A DNA stretch of 11,275 nt from Oscillibacter sp. (GCA_024404295.1 JAKSQE010000030.1:1-11275), one strand, 5' to 3'. Numbered from the stretch's first letter, positions 1-7,186 are shown. Translations and numbers: made by a program. Notes: a model not told the origin generated them from the sequence alone.

Positions 1-74
1 TCGCTCCGTTTGGTGCTTTCTTTCAATCACGTTGTTTAATTTACAAGGTACACGCTCCACTCATCGGCGGAACG
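1..74 (-). other. Probable leader of an rRNA operon transcribed out of the window
   Basis: Read on the minus strand, this stretch follows directly from a near-consensus promoter and contains ACCTTGTAAATTAAACAACG. That closely resembles the conserved spacer/leader element (ACCTTGAAAA-TAAACA type) found before 16S and 23S rRNA in many clostridia. No protein frame is evident. The identification is from memory of such leaders plus the promoter strength; the rRNA genes themselves would lie left of base 1 and are not visible. It could instead be the leader of another strongly expressed stable RNA. Confidence 0.45.
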
Positions 75-80
75 TTACTG

Positions 81-109
81 AGTATAACAGGGGGTTCCTT
101 TTTTGTCAA
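81..109 (-). promoter_or_regulatory. Strong sigma-A promoter firing leftwards
   Basis: On the minus strand the -35 box is TTGACA (109 down to 104), the spacer is exactly 17 bases, and the -10 box is TATACT (86 down to 81). That is a perfect -35 and a 5/6 -10. The start site should fall near base 74. Such quality is typical of rRNA promoters. Confidence 0.8.
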
Positions 110-111
110 CC

Positions 112-140
112 ACTTTTTTCAAAGTTTTTTAGATTTTTTC
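112..140 (-). promoter_or_regulatory. Phased A-tracts, UP-element-like
   Basis: Directly upstream of the leftward -35 box, the minus strand carries three runs of six A (plus-strand T runs at 114-119, 125-130 and 134-139). They are spaced 11 and 9 bases apart, about one helical turn each. AT-rich tracts at this position are the known UP element bound by the RNA polymerase alpha C-terminal domain at rRNA promoters, and phased tracts also bend DNA. The tract positions are seen; the function is inferred. Confidence 0.55.
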
Positions 141-193
141 AAAAATTTATTTTAGGTATTCGCTGTACTTATGATTGTGCTGTTTTTTGCCTT

Positions 194-236
194 TTTTCAG
201 AATAATCTATGCTTTTTATAACTGCTGTGATATACT
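194..236 (+). promoter_or_regulatory. Possible promoter(s) for the ATPase gene
   Basis: Two overlapping candidates are visible. One is TTTTCA (194-199), 17 bases, TATAAC (217-222). The other is an extended -10, TGA then TATACT (228-236), with no good -35 box. Either would give a 5' leader of roughly 40-60 bases before the gene at 285. The region is very AT-rich, so chance matches are easy. Confidence 0.4.
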
Positions 237-284
237 ATATATTGTATATGTAATTTGTGAACCACAAGGAAGGACGGAATTCGT

Positions 285-2492
285 ATGCAGCTGCATCGAG
301 CCCAAGCCACGTTTGGGAAATTGCAAAATCAAACGTTAGAACTGCACCGTGGCCTTAATATTATTCATGCGCCCAACGAAACCGGCAAGTCCACTTGGTG
401 TGCCTTTCTGCTGGCTATGTTTTATGGTATCAACAGCAAAGAACGCGACAAAGCCGGGTACATTGCGGAAAAGAACCGCTATCAGCCGTGGAATGGCAGC
501 GCCATGTCCGGGCGACTGGAATTGCAGGATAGGCAGCAAGAAATAACATTGACCCGCACCACCAAGCGAACCTCTGCGCCCATGGGGGAATTTCAAGCCG
601 TCTATACCGGCACAGCTACACCGGTTACTGACCTCAACAGCTTAAACTGCGGTGAGACTCTGCTGGGTGTCAGCAGAGAGGTATATGAGCGGAGTTGCTT
701 TATTCGGCAAAGCGGATTATCCATCACGCAGGACACCGAATTGGAGCGCCGCATTGCCGCTCTCATCACCACTGGCGAAGAAGATACCTCTTTTACGGAA
801 GCCTATGATGCATTAAAAAAACAGTTGAATCGTCGCCAGCACAACAAGACCGGCCAGATCCCGGCTCTGGAGGCCGAATTGCTTGAATTAAACCGGCAAT
901 TAAATGATGCAGCGAATTTGCAAGCCGAATTGCTCCGTTTGCGCGCAGAGTCCGAACGCCTCGCCTCGCAAAAAGCGCAATTAGATTCTGAATTAGAGCA
1001 GCACCGTCTGTGGGACCTTTCCCTGCAGCAGAAGCAGCGAGACATCGCCTTTTCCGCCGCTCAAAGGACGCAGGAGCAGGCACAAATACTGGAACGACAG
1101 TTGACAGACGCACAAATCCCGGATGCGGCCACCATTACGCGGATGCAGAGCACTTTAGACAGCCTGTGTTCTCTTCGCACTACCGTGGGTGTGGCAGAAG
1201 ATGCTTTGCGCCGAGCCAAAGCACAGCTGTCCGAAAGCGAGCAGGCTCTTGCTGCGAGTCCCTCCGCCGGAAAAAGCGAGGAGCAGGTTCGTAACGCCAC
1301 GCCAAACCTCCCCGTCAGACCAAAGTACAAGGTACCTCTCATGATTGCCGCAGGTCTTTTGGGAACAGGTGCTTCTACTTTCTTATTGCCGGGCCAGAAT
1401 CTGGCGCTCTCCCTCGGCATCGGGATTGGATGCGTGGTGTTGTCTGCTTTGTTGCAATGGCTTACCCTTCGCCGCAAGATTGCGGACTGGGAAAGTCAAC
1501 TGGCAAGGCTGCGGCAAAAGCAGAATGAAGACGCCGATGCCTACCATCTTTTATTAGAGCAGCAGCGAGCTGCCCAAGCCGATGTTGTTTCCAAACAGGA
1601 AACTGTCGCCGCCCTGACCCAGTCTTTTGCCAACAGCGAGGCAAACCTGCTTTCGCAGGTGCGCCGCTTTGCCCCCACAGTGTTTGACTCCGCCTCCGCT
1701 GCCGAGGCGCTACAATATGCCGCACAACGGCGCAAGACATGTTTTGAGGCTGCTGAAGCCGCCCAGCGGGCGCAAATGCGATATGAGGTGCTTTCGCAGC
1801 AGGCCAGTGACACACCCATTCCCGAAGTACAGCAGCCCTCTCGCAGCAAGGATGCGATTTCTTTTGAGTTGAATGCCGTCACAGGTCAGCTGGGATCGGT
1901 CACCTCCTCGATGGATCGGATATCCGGTCAGCTGCACATGATCGGCGATTCCGCCGCGCTGACTGCCGAAGTCGCTCAGAAAGAGGAGGAGTTGGCTGCG
2001 CTTCGTGCCGATTACAACGCCGTTAAGTTGGCTATGGATTCTCTGGAGTCTGCCAACACCACGTTGCAGAATCGCTTCTCCCCGGAACTGGGCAAACGGA
2101 CAACAGAAATATTTCACTGCCTGTCCGGCAATCGCTATCACAGTGTCACTATGGACCGTTCTTTCCGCCTTTCCGTCAAACCCGAGGAAGACCCTGTAGA
2201 TCGCAGCATTCAGTTGCTATCCGCCGGTGCTGCTGATCAGCTGTATCTGGCAACGCGATTGGCCATCTGCGATCTGGTGCTGCCTAAAGATCAAAATGCT
2301 CCCATCATTTTAGATGATGCGCTGGCAAATTTTGACGATGAACGCTGCATCTCTGCTTTGCGATATCTAAAAGAAGCAGCCACAAACCGGCAAATCATCT
2401 TGTTCTCCTGCCACAGCAGAGAAGCCGACTATTTTGCAGGAGATGAACAAGTTTCCGTTCAGCGGTTGACGAATGTTGACGAACGGGTATAA
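285..2492 (+). CDS. YhaN-like AAA/ABC-type ATPase with coiled coils and a membrane hairpin
   Basis: A 735-residue protein of the SMC/Rad50/RecN-like ATPase superfamily, closest in style to Bacillus YhaN and clostridial relatives, which are thought to act in DNA repair or processing. The N-terminal half-ATPase has a Walker A motif APNETGKST (29-37; the usual first Gly is Ala). The C-terminal half has the signature LSAGAADQ (645-652), Walker B IILDDA with D677/D678, a D-loop near 681-685 and a switch His at 710. Between them are long Ala/Gln/Glu-rich coiled coils (about 190-330 and 400-595), interrupted by two hydrophobic segments near 349-367 and 372-394. No CxxC zinc hook is seen. The start is set by AAGGAAGGA at 266-274. 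YhaN is considerably longer, so this is a short member. The usual partner, a YhaO/SbcD-like metallophosphoesterase, is not adjacent. Codon use differs from the neighbours, with many TTA codons. Family is confident; exact role is not. Confidence 0.85.
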   Translation: MQLHRAQATFGKLQNQTLELHRGLNIIHAPNETGKSTWCAFLLAMFYGINSKERDKAGYIAEKNRYQPWNGSAMSGRLELQDRQQEITLTRTTKRTSAPMGEFQAVYTGTATPVTDLNSLNCGETLLGVSREVYERSCFIRQSGLSITQDTELERRIAALITTGEEDTSFTEAYDALKKQLNRRQHNKTGQIPALEAELLELNRQLNDAANLQAELLRLRAESERLASQKAQLDSELEQHRLWDLSLQQKQRDIAFSAAQRTQEQAQILERQLTDAQIPDAATITRMQSTLDSLCSLRTTVGVAEDALRRAKAQLSESEQALAASPSAGKSEEQVRNATPNLPVRPKYKVPLMIAAGLLGTGASTFLLPGQNLALSLGIGIGCVVLSALLQWLTLRRKIADWESQLARLRQKQNEDADAYHLLLEQQRAAQADVVSKQETVAALTQSFANSEANLLSQVRRFAPTVFDSASAAEALQYAAQRRKTCFEAAEAAQRAQMRYEVLSQQASDTPIPEVQQPSRSKDAISFELNAVTGQLGSVTSSMDRISGQLHMIGDSAALTAEVAQKEEELAALRADYNAVKLAMDSLESANTTLQNRFSPELGKRTTEIFHCLSGNRYHSVTMDRSFRLSVKPEEDPVDRSIQLLSAGAADQLYLATRLAICDLVLPKDQNAPIILDDALANFDDERCISALRYLKEAATNRQIILFSCHSREADYFAGDEQVSVQRLTNVDERV

Positions 2493-2546
2493 GATGATTG
2501 TGTTCCGTTCAATATCTGGTATGAAAAAACAATTCATTATACATTA

Positions 2547-2570
2547 TATAATATATGAAAGATAAAGGAG
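2547..2570 (+). promoter_or_regulatory. Possible -10 box and ribosome binding site before mrp
   Basis: TATAAT occurs at 2547-2552 without a recognisable -35 box 16-18 bases upstream. AAAGGAG at 2564-2570 is a good ribosome binding site, nine bases before the ATG at 2580. The 87-base gap after the ATPase gene shows no terminator, so read-through is also possible. Confidence 0.4.
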
Positions 2571-2579
2571 TTTTGAAGT

Positions 2580-3401
2580 ATGAGCGAGTGCACCCACGAT
2601 TGCTCCACCTGCGGCGAAAGCTGTTCTTCCCGCACAGAGCCTCAGTCTCTGCTGAAGGAGCACCACAAAGATGCCCATGTGGGCAAAGTGTTTGGCATCG
2701 TGTCCGGTAAGGGCGGCGTTGGTAAGTCCATGGTCACCAGTCAGCTGGCTGTCACCATGCGCCGCCGTGGTTATCAGGTTGGTGTGCTGGACGCCGACGT
2801 TACAGGTCCTTCTATCCCTAAAGCATTTGGTGTCCACGGTCAGGCTACCGGTTTCGGTGGTGCGATTCTGCCTATGGCCTCCAAGGGCGGTATCCAGATC
2901 ATGTCTACCAATCTGCTGCTGCCCAATGAGACCGACCCTGTTGTCTGGCGCGGCCCTGTGATTTCCGGCGTAGTGCAGCAGTTCTGGACCGATGTTCTGT
3001 GGAACTGCGATTATCTGTTTGTGGATATGCCTCCGGGAACCGGTGACGTGTCTCTGTCCGTATTCCAGTCCATTCCTCTGGACGGCATTATCATCATTGC
3101 CTCTCCCCAGGAGCTGGTTAGCATGGTGGTGGAAAAGGCCGTGAAGATGGCCGAAATGATGGAAGTTCCCATTGTTGGTCTGGTGGAGAACATGAGCTAT
3201 GTGGCTTGCCCCGACTGCGGCAAGAAGATCCATCTCTTTGGCGAGGGCAAGACTGCCGACGCTGCAAAGCGCCACAACCTGCCTCTGCTGGCTGAGATGC
3301 CGATCGATCCCGCTTTGGCCGCTTTGGTGGACGCTGGCGACATTGAATCTTTTGAGGGTGACTGGTTGGCCGCCACTGCTGACAAGTTGGAAGGTAAATA
3401 A
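2580..3401 (+). CDS. mrp: Mrp/NBP35-family iron-sulfur cluster carrier ATPase
   Basis: A 273-residue cytoplasmic P-loop NTPase of the Mrp/NBP35 (ApbC) family. Members bind a bridging [4Fe-4S] cluster as a dimer and pass it to apo-proteins. Evidence: deviant Walker A GKGGVGKS (43-50) with the signature lysine K44; LDADVTGPSIP at 70-80, where Mrp-type proteins carry the switch aspartates; Walker B-type DMPPGTGD (149-156); and the CPDC motif (C210, C213) that holds the cluster. The N-terminus has a second cysteine cluster (C4, C8, C11, C15), as in NBP35-type members. It differs from MinD/ParA in the CxxC and the PPGTGD motif. The gene stands between the ATPase and guaA and ends at a strong terminator. 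It has no TTA, CTA or TCA codon, consistent with good expression. Family confident; client proteins unknown. Confidence 0.93.
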   Translation: MSECTHDCSTCGESCSSRTEPQSLLKEHHKDAHVGKVFGIVSGKGGVGKSMVTSQLAVTMRRRGYQVGVLDADVTGPSIPKAFGVHGQATGFGGAILPMASKGGIQIMSTNLLLPNETDPVVWRGPVISGVVQQFWTDVLWNCDYLFVDMPPGTGDVSLSVFQSIPLDGIIIIASPQELVSMVVEKAVKMAEMMEVPIVGLVENMSYVACPDCGKKIHLFGEGKTADAAKRHNLPLLAEMPIDPALAALVDAGDIESFEGDWLAATADKLEGK

Positions 3402-3409
3402 AAAACGTG

Positions 3410-3443
3410 AAATCCATGCTCCGTTCGGGGCATGGATTTTTTT
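3410..3443 (+). terminator. Rho-independent terminator after mrp
   Basis: A 13-base-pair stem (3410-3422 with 3427-3439, including one G-T pair) closes a GTTC loop and runs into seven T (3437-3443). It lies nine bases after the mrp stop codon and separates mrp from guaA. Confidence 0.92.
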
Positions 3444-3478
3444 GTTAAAATTACCGTGTCTTTTTTTGTGAAAAGCAG

Positions 3479-3507
3479 TTGAAAAATTTGCTTCAATCGT
3501 TGATAAT
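3479..3507 (+). promoter_or_regulatory. guaA promoter
   Basis: TTGAAA (3479-3484), 17 bases, GATAAT (3502-3507), placed between the mrp terminator and guaA. The predicted leader is only about 36 bases, too short for a purine riboswitch. Confidence 0.65.
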
Positions 3508-3549
3508 TAAATTGGTTATTCATACAGTATTTGTAAGGAGGAATTTCCT

Positions 3550-5091
3550 TTGTCCCATCAAAACGTTATCGTGCTGGACTTCGGCGGCCAGTACAATCAG
3601 CTCATTGCCCGTCGTGTTCGTGAGTGTGGCGTGTACTGCGAGGTCAAGCCCTGCACCATGCCTTTGGCCGACATCAAGGCCATGAACCCCATCGGCATTA
3701 TTTTCACCGGCGGCCCCAACAGCGTTTATGAGCCGGATTCTCCCCACGTGGACCCCGCCATTTTTGAACTGGGTGTTCCCATTTTGGGCATCTGCTACGG
3801 CTGTCAGCTGATGGCGCACACCCTGGGCGGTCGTGTTACCGCCGCTACCGCTGACTCCGCCCGTGAGTACGGCAAGACCAAGACCTATTTCAATACCGAC
3901 TGCAAGCTGTTCAAAGGCCTGCCGGCTGAGGGCATCTCCTGGATGAGCCACGGCGACTACATGGAGAAAGTGCCCGAAGGCTTTGCTTTGGTGGCACACT
4001 CTGACGCCTGTCCTAACGTGGCCATTTGCGATGAGAGCCGCGGTTTCTACGGTGTGCAATATCACCCTGAGGTAAATCACACCGAACACGGCACCGACAT
4101 GATCCGCAACTTCCTATACGAAGCTTGCGGTGCTAAGGGCGACTGGACGATGGGCGACTACAAGGTCACCGCCATTAAGGCCCTGCAGGAAAAGATCGGT
4201 GACGGTCGAGTACTGCTGGCTCTGTCCGGCGGTGTGGACAGCTCTGTTGCCGCCGCTCTGTTGGCTGAGGCTGTGGGCAAGCAGCTGACCTGCGTGTTCG
4301 TGGATCACGGCCTGATGCGTCTGAATGAGGGCGACGAAGTGGAAGCCGCTTTTGCAAAGTGGGACATCAACTTCATTCGCGTGGATGCTGAGGAGCGCTT
4401 CCTGAACAAGTTGGCCGGAATCACCGAGCCGGAGCGCAAGCGCAAGATCATTGGCGAGGAATTCATCCGCGTCTTTGAGGAAGAGGCCAAAAAGATCGGT
4501 GCTGTGGACTTCCTTGCACAGGGCACGATCTACCCCGATGTCATCGAGTCCGGCCTGGGCAAGGCTGCCGTCATTAAGAGCCACCACAATGTAGGTGGTC
4601 TGCCTGACTTTGTGGATTTTAAGGAGATCGTGGAACCCCTGCGTCTGCTCTTCAAGGATGAAGTGCGTCAGTTGGGCCGTGAACTGGGACTGCCCGAATA
4701 CCTGGTGAGCCGCCAGCCCTTCCCCGGCCCGGGTCTGGCTATCCGCGTCATTGGCGATCTGACCAAGGACAAGCTGGATCTGCTGCGCCATGCCGACTTT
4801 ATCTTCCGTGAGGAGTTGGCCAACGCCAATCTGGAGCACTGCCCCGATCAGTACTTTGCCGCCCTGACCAACATGCGCTCCGTCGGCGTTATGGGTGATG
4901 GGCGCACCTACGACTACGCCATCGCTCTTCGTGCCGTCACCACTGACGACTTTATGACCGCCGACTGGGCACGTCTGCCCTTTGAGGTCATCGACCGTGC
5001 CAGCGTCCGCATTGTCAACGAGGTGCCCGGTGTCAACCGTGTCCTCTACGATGTGACTTCCAAACCCCCCGCAACAGTCGAGTTCGAATAA
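3550..5091 (+). CDS. guaA: GMP synthase (glutamine-hydrolysing), TTG start
   Basis: A 513-residue enzyme converting XMP, ATP and glutamine to GMP, the last step of guanine nucleotide synthesis. The N-terminal class I glutaminase domain (about 5-190) shows the nucleophile C82 in GICYGCQ and the triad partners H172 and E174 in YHPEVNH. The ATP-pyrophosphatase domain (about 205-395) has the PP-loop LSGGVDSS (225-232). The C-terminal dimerisation domain (about 396-513) has RQPFPGPGLAIR at its border (388-399) and ends in KPPATVEFE, typical of GuaA. Length matches the family. The start codon is TTG, supported by TAAGGAGG at 3534-3541 eight bases upstream and by the family N-terminus (VIVLDFGGQYNQLIARRVRE). 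It appears to be a single-gene transcript with its own promoter and terminator. Codon use is highly biased, with only one CTA and no TTA or TCA. Confidence 0.97.
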   Translation: MSHQNVIVLDFGGQYNQLIARRVRECGVYCEVKPCTMPLADIKAMNPIGIIFTGGPNSVYEPDSPHVDPAIFELGVPILGICYGCQLMAHTLGGRVTAATADSAREYGKTKTYFNTDCKLFKGLPAEGISWMSHGDYMEKVPEGFALVAHSDACPNVAICDESRGFYGVQYHPEVNHTEHGTDMIRNFLYEACGAKGDWTMGDYKVTAIKALQEKIGDGRVLLALSGGVDSSVAAALLAEAVGKQLTCVFVDHGLMRLNEGDEVEAAFAKWDINFIRVDAEERFLNKLAGITEPERKRKIIGEEFIRVFEEEAKKIGAVDFLAQGTIYPDVIESGLGKAAVIKSHHNVGGLPDFVDFKEIVEPLRLLFKDEVRQLGRELGLPEYLVSRQPFPGPGLAIRVIGDLTKDKLDLLRHADFIFREELANANLEHCPDQYFAALTNMRSVGVMGDGRTYDYAIALRAVTTDDFMTADWARLPFEVIDRASVRIVNEVPGVNRVLYDVTSKPPATVEFE

Positions 5092-5132
5092 TTCGCAAAA
5101 GCGAACGCTTTTCTGAATAAGATTCAAATTAT

Positions 5133-5168
5133 GGCAGCACCCGGTATCATTCCGGGTGCTGCCTTTTT
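5133..5168 (+). terminator. Rho-independent terminator after guaA
   Basis: A perfect 12-base-pair GC-rich stem (5133-5144 with 5152-5163) around a TATCATT loop, followed by five T (5164-5168). Just before it (5092-5112), two short overlapping inverted repeats around GCGAACGC are present and may be incidental. Confidence 0.93.
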
Positions 5169-5191
5169 GGGGGTATCTGGATTTCATCTAA

Positions 5192-5220
5192 TTGACGGAT
5201 CTCATACAATATTATACAAT
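5192..5220 (+). promoter_or_regulatory. Promoter of the ketopantoate-reductase-like gene
   Basis: TTGACG (5192-5197), 17 bases, TACAAT (5215-5220); each box matches consensus at 5/6. The start site should be near 5227. This places the upstream in-frame TTG (5192) and ATG (5219) inside the promoter, so translation must start downstream at 5261. Confidence 0.7.
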
Positions 5221-5260
5221 GAGGAATATCAATCTCAATTTTTATGGGCGAGGTACTCGG

Positions 5261-6175
5261 ATGAATATTCTGAAAGTCTCCATTGTTGGCATGGGCGCAT
5301 TAGGTCTGATGTATGCCAATCACATTTCCAAGTTTGCCGGAAGTGACGCAGTTTCCTTCGTGATGGACGAACAGCGCCTTTTGAAATACAAAGAGCAGGC
5401 GTTCCAGATCAACGGCGAAACGGCGAAATTTAACATGGTGAGCGACAGGGAGGCTACTCCCGCCGACCTGTTGATCGTTGCCGTGAAATACACCGGGCTT
5501 CATGCGGCATTGGATGTTATGAAGTCCTCTATTGACGAGCACACCATTATTATGTCCGTGCTAAACGGAATTTCCAGTGAAGAGATCATCGGTGAGCGCT
5601 ACGGAGCAAACAGAATTCTCTATACCGTCGCTCTGGGTATGGATGCAATGAAATTTGGAGACTCCTTGCAATATACGAAAATGGGTGCATTACATATCGG
5701 CACCGTGAAGGATAACGACCCTGAGGTTCTAAGCAGCGTAGAAGCGTACTTCGATCGCATTCAGATGCCTTATGTAGAAGAAGCTGATATTTTGCGCTGC
5801 ATGTGGTTTAAGTATATGCTGAATGTCGGCATCAATCAGGTGTGCATGGTGTACGATACCACCTATTCCGGTGCTATCTGCCAGAGGGATGCCTATCGTT
5901 CCCTGATCGCCACCATGCGGGAAGTGCTGGCGATCGCAAATGCCAAAGGGATCTGTTTGACCGAAACAGACATCAGTCAATGCATTGCGATTGAGAAAAC
6001 ACTGGATCCTAATAGTACGCCCTCCATGGGTCAGGATCGCATTAACAAAAAGCCGTCTGAGGTTGATATGTTTGCAGGAACCGTGATTCGCATGGGAGAA
6101 GAACTTGGGATTCCGGTACCGGAAAACAAGTATATTTATGAAACGGTCAAACAGATCGAGCAAGAATACGCATAA
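5261..6175 (+). CDS. Ketopantoate reductase family protein (PanE/ApbA-like)
   Basis: A 304-residue NAD(P)-dependent dehydrogenase. The family's best-known reaction reduces 2-dehydropantoate to pantoate for pantothenate and CoA synthesis. The N-terminal Rossmann fold has GMGALG (10-15). K76 in AVKYTGL and N102 in LNG fit the cofactor/substrate site. The C-terminal helical domain has WFKYMLNVGINQ (182-193), with K184 as the likely catalytic lysine and N188/N192. PSMGQDR (255-261) and SEVD with E267 match the conserved substrate-binding block. The ATG at 5261 is chosen because earlier in-frame starts fall inside the promoter; GGGCGAGG just upstream is a modest ribosome binding site. No panB, panC or panD is nearby, so it may be true PanE or a paralogue acting on another 2-keto acid. 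The gene symbol is left blank for that reason. Confidence 0.85.
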   Translation: MNILKVSIVGMGALGLMYANHISKFAGSDAVSFVMDEQRLLKYKEQAFQINGETAKFNMVSDREATPADLLIVAVKYTGLHAALDVMKSSIDEHTIIMSVLNGISSEEIIGERYGANRILYTVALGMDAMKFGDSLQYTKMGALHIGTVKDNDPEVLSSVEAYFDRIQMPYVEEADILRCMWFKYMLNVGINQVCMVYDTTYSGAICQRDAYRSLIATMREVLAIANAKGICLTETDISQCIAIEKTLDPNSTPSMGQDRINKKPSEVDMFAGTVIRMGEELGIPVPENKYIYETVKQIEQEYA

Positions 6176-6201
6176 AGCAAATAATAATCCCGCCATTTTT
6201 T

Positions 6202-6235
6202 AGAAGCAGGCCTCTTGGGGCCTGCTTCTTACTTT
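6202..6235 (+). terminator. Hairpin terminator after the reductase gene
   Basis: An 11-base-pair perfect stem (6202-6212 with 6219-6229) with a six-base loop. It is preceded by ATTTTTTA and followed by a weak T-rich tail (TACTTTG). The T tail is imperfect, so termination may be partial. Confidence 0.65.
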
Positions 6236-6269
6236 GTTTATATCTCCCTGCTCTGGAAACTTTTACGCC

Positions 6270-6299
6270 TTGTCAGAAAAGTTACAAAACGGTTACAAT
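6270..6299 (+). promoter_or_regulatory. Promoter of the LysM-CAP gene
   Basis: TTGTCA (6270-6275), 18 bases, TACAAT (6294-6299). The predicted start near 6306 would leave a very short leader, just containing AAGGAGGT at 6306-6313. The short leader is the weak point of this call. Confidence 0.5.
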
Positions 6300-6319
6300 T
6301 TTAGCAAGGAGGTATTCAT

Positions 6320-6913
6320 ATGAAAAAGATTCTTTGCATTTGTGCAGCCTTGTTGCTGCTATCCACATCTGCCTTTGCCTCAACCACCCACACTGTGGTA
6401 GCAGGGGACACCATGTGGAAACTGGCCGTCAAATATCAAGTAGGCACCAGTGAGATCATTGCCGCCAACCCACAGGTAACAAATCCCAACCTGATCTATC
6501 CCGGAGATCGACTGACGATTCCAACGCTGTCCAGTTCAGTTCAGTCCTATGAGCAGGAAGTCGCACGGTTGGTGAATGTCGAGCGAGCCAAAGCGGGTCT
6601 TGCTCCCCTGACGTTAAATTGGGAATTGAGCCGTGTAGCCCGCTATAAATCTCAAGACATGAAGGACAACCGTTACTTCGCCCACAACAGTCCCACCTAC
6701 GGTACACCGTTCCAAATGATCCGCAGCTTTGGCCTGAGCTACCGTACCGCCGGGGAGAATATCGCCATGGGATATGCCACTCCCGCTGCCGTCATGAACG
6801 GCTGGATGAACTCCAGCGGGCACCGCGCCAACATTTTGAACGCAAGCTATACGCAAATCGGCGTAGGCTATGTGGCGGAGGGAAACTACTGGACCCAGCA
6901 GTTTATCGGGTAA
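6320..6913 (+). CDS. Secreted LysM-CAP domain protein
   Basis: A 197-residue exported protein. The signal peptide is MKKILCICAALLLLSTSAFA with likely cleavage after A20. One LysM domain (about 23-68, starting HTVVAGDTMWKLAVKYQVG and ending YPGDRLTIP) should bind peptidoglycan. A CAP/SCP domain (about 76-197, as in YkwD and SafA-associated proteins) carries the conserved residues H122 (FAHNSP), E146 (GENIA) and H168 (SGHRANI) that usually form its metal-binding cleft. The ATG follows AAGGAGGT by six bases. The biochemical role of bacterial CAP domains is mostly unknown; spore coat, wall and surface functions are proposed. It lies upstream of another exported wall-binding protein but has its own promoter. 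No convincing terminator follows it. Confidence 0.92.
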   Translation: MKKILCICAALLLLSTSAFASTTHTVVAGDTMWKLAVKYQVGTSEIIAANPQVTNPNLIYPGDRLTIPTLSSSVQSYEQEVARLVNVERAKAGLAPLTLNWELSRVARYKSQDMKDNRYFAHNSPTYGTPFQMIRSFGLSYRTAGENIAMGYATPAAVMNGWMNSSGHRANILNASYTQIGVGYVAEGNYWTQQFIG

Positions 6914-7138
6914 CACCAGTCCCTATATCAGGGCATATTTCCAAACAAGTTCATATTTCCATTCAAAGCCTTCCTGTTTCGGAATCATATTCGTTTCTAT
7001 GAATCTTTTCTGGAATGGGCGGGCTTTTTGTCGGCTCACATGGCTCCGTCATTTCATAAATAACTTTTTTGGTAGAAGTGCCAAAGGCAGGAAGCCGATT
7101 CGACTCGTTTTTTTGTGCGTTTATGAATAAGTATACAG
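6914..7138. other. Intergenic stretch with no recognised plus-strand gene
   Basis: This 225-base stretch is AT-rich, has no credible plus-strand coding frame and no strong terminator; GGGCTTTTTG at 7020-7029 pairs only with a distant AAAGCC. The minus strand has an open frame without a usable start (6963-7142), treated as a finding. A run of seven T at 7108-7114 lacks a good hairpin before it. Confidence 0.5.
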
Positions 7139-7167
7139 TTGACTATGAATATATATTCATTTATACT
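7139..7167 (+). promoter_or_regulatory. Strong promoter of the M14-SLH gene
   Basis: TTGACT (7139-7144), exactly 17 bases, TATACT (7162-7167); both boxes match 5/6. The start site should be near 7174, giving a leader of about 55 bases. The spacer is filled by a palindrome (next entry). Confidence 0.8.
7145..7160. promoter_or_regulatory. Palindromic operator candidate in the promoter spacer
   Basis: ATGAATATATATTCAT is a perfect 16-base inverted repeat lying exactly between the -35 and -10 boxes. Half-site-like copies flank it: ATGAAT at 7123-7128, 22 bases upstream, and ATTCAT at 7171-7176, 16 bases downstream. A dimeric repressor bound here would block RNA polymerase. The regulator is unknown and not obvious in the window; the high AT content means part of the symmetry could be chance. 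Confidence 0.55.
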
Positions 7168-7186
7168 ATGATTCATACAGCCGTTG

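Noticed and set aside
285..2492. Calling the ATPase SbcC or Rad50.
   Set aside because: No CxxC zinc hook, a membrane hairpin in the coiled coil, and no SbcD next to it; YhaN-like is the better fit.
3444..3549. A purine riboswitch before guaA.
   Set aside because: Only about 36 bases lie between the predicted transcript start and the TTG codon, with no aptamer-like pairing.
5092..5112. Overlapping short inverted repeats around GCGAACGC after guaA as an operator.
   Set aside because: The arms are 5-7 bases, they lie downstream of the stop and just before a terminator, and no promoter is nearby.
4114..5187. A 357-codon minus-strand open frame across guaA (and similar ones at 3520-4089 and 2544-3275).
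   Set aside because: These are mirror frames of strongly biased genes; the plus-strand products are unmistakable GuaA and Mrp.
7096..7114. Terminator ending in seven T at 7108-7114.
   Set aside because: No stem longer than about three pairs precedes the T run.
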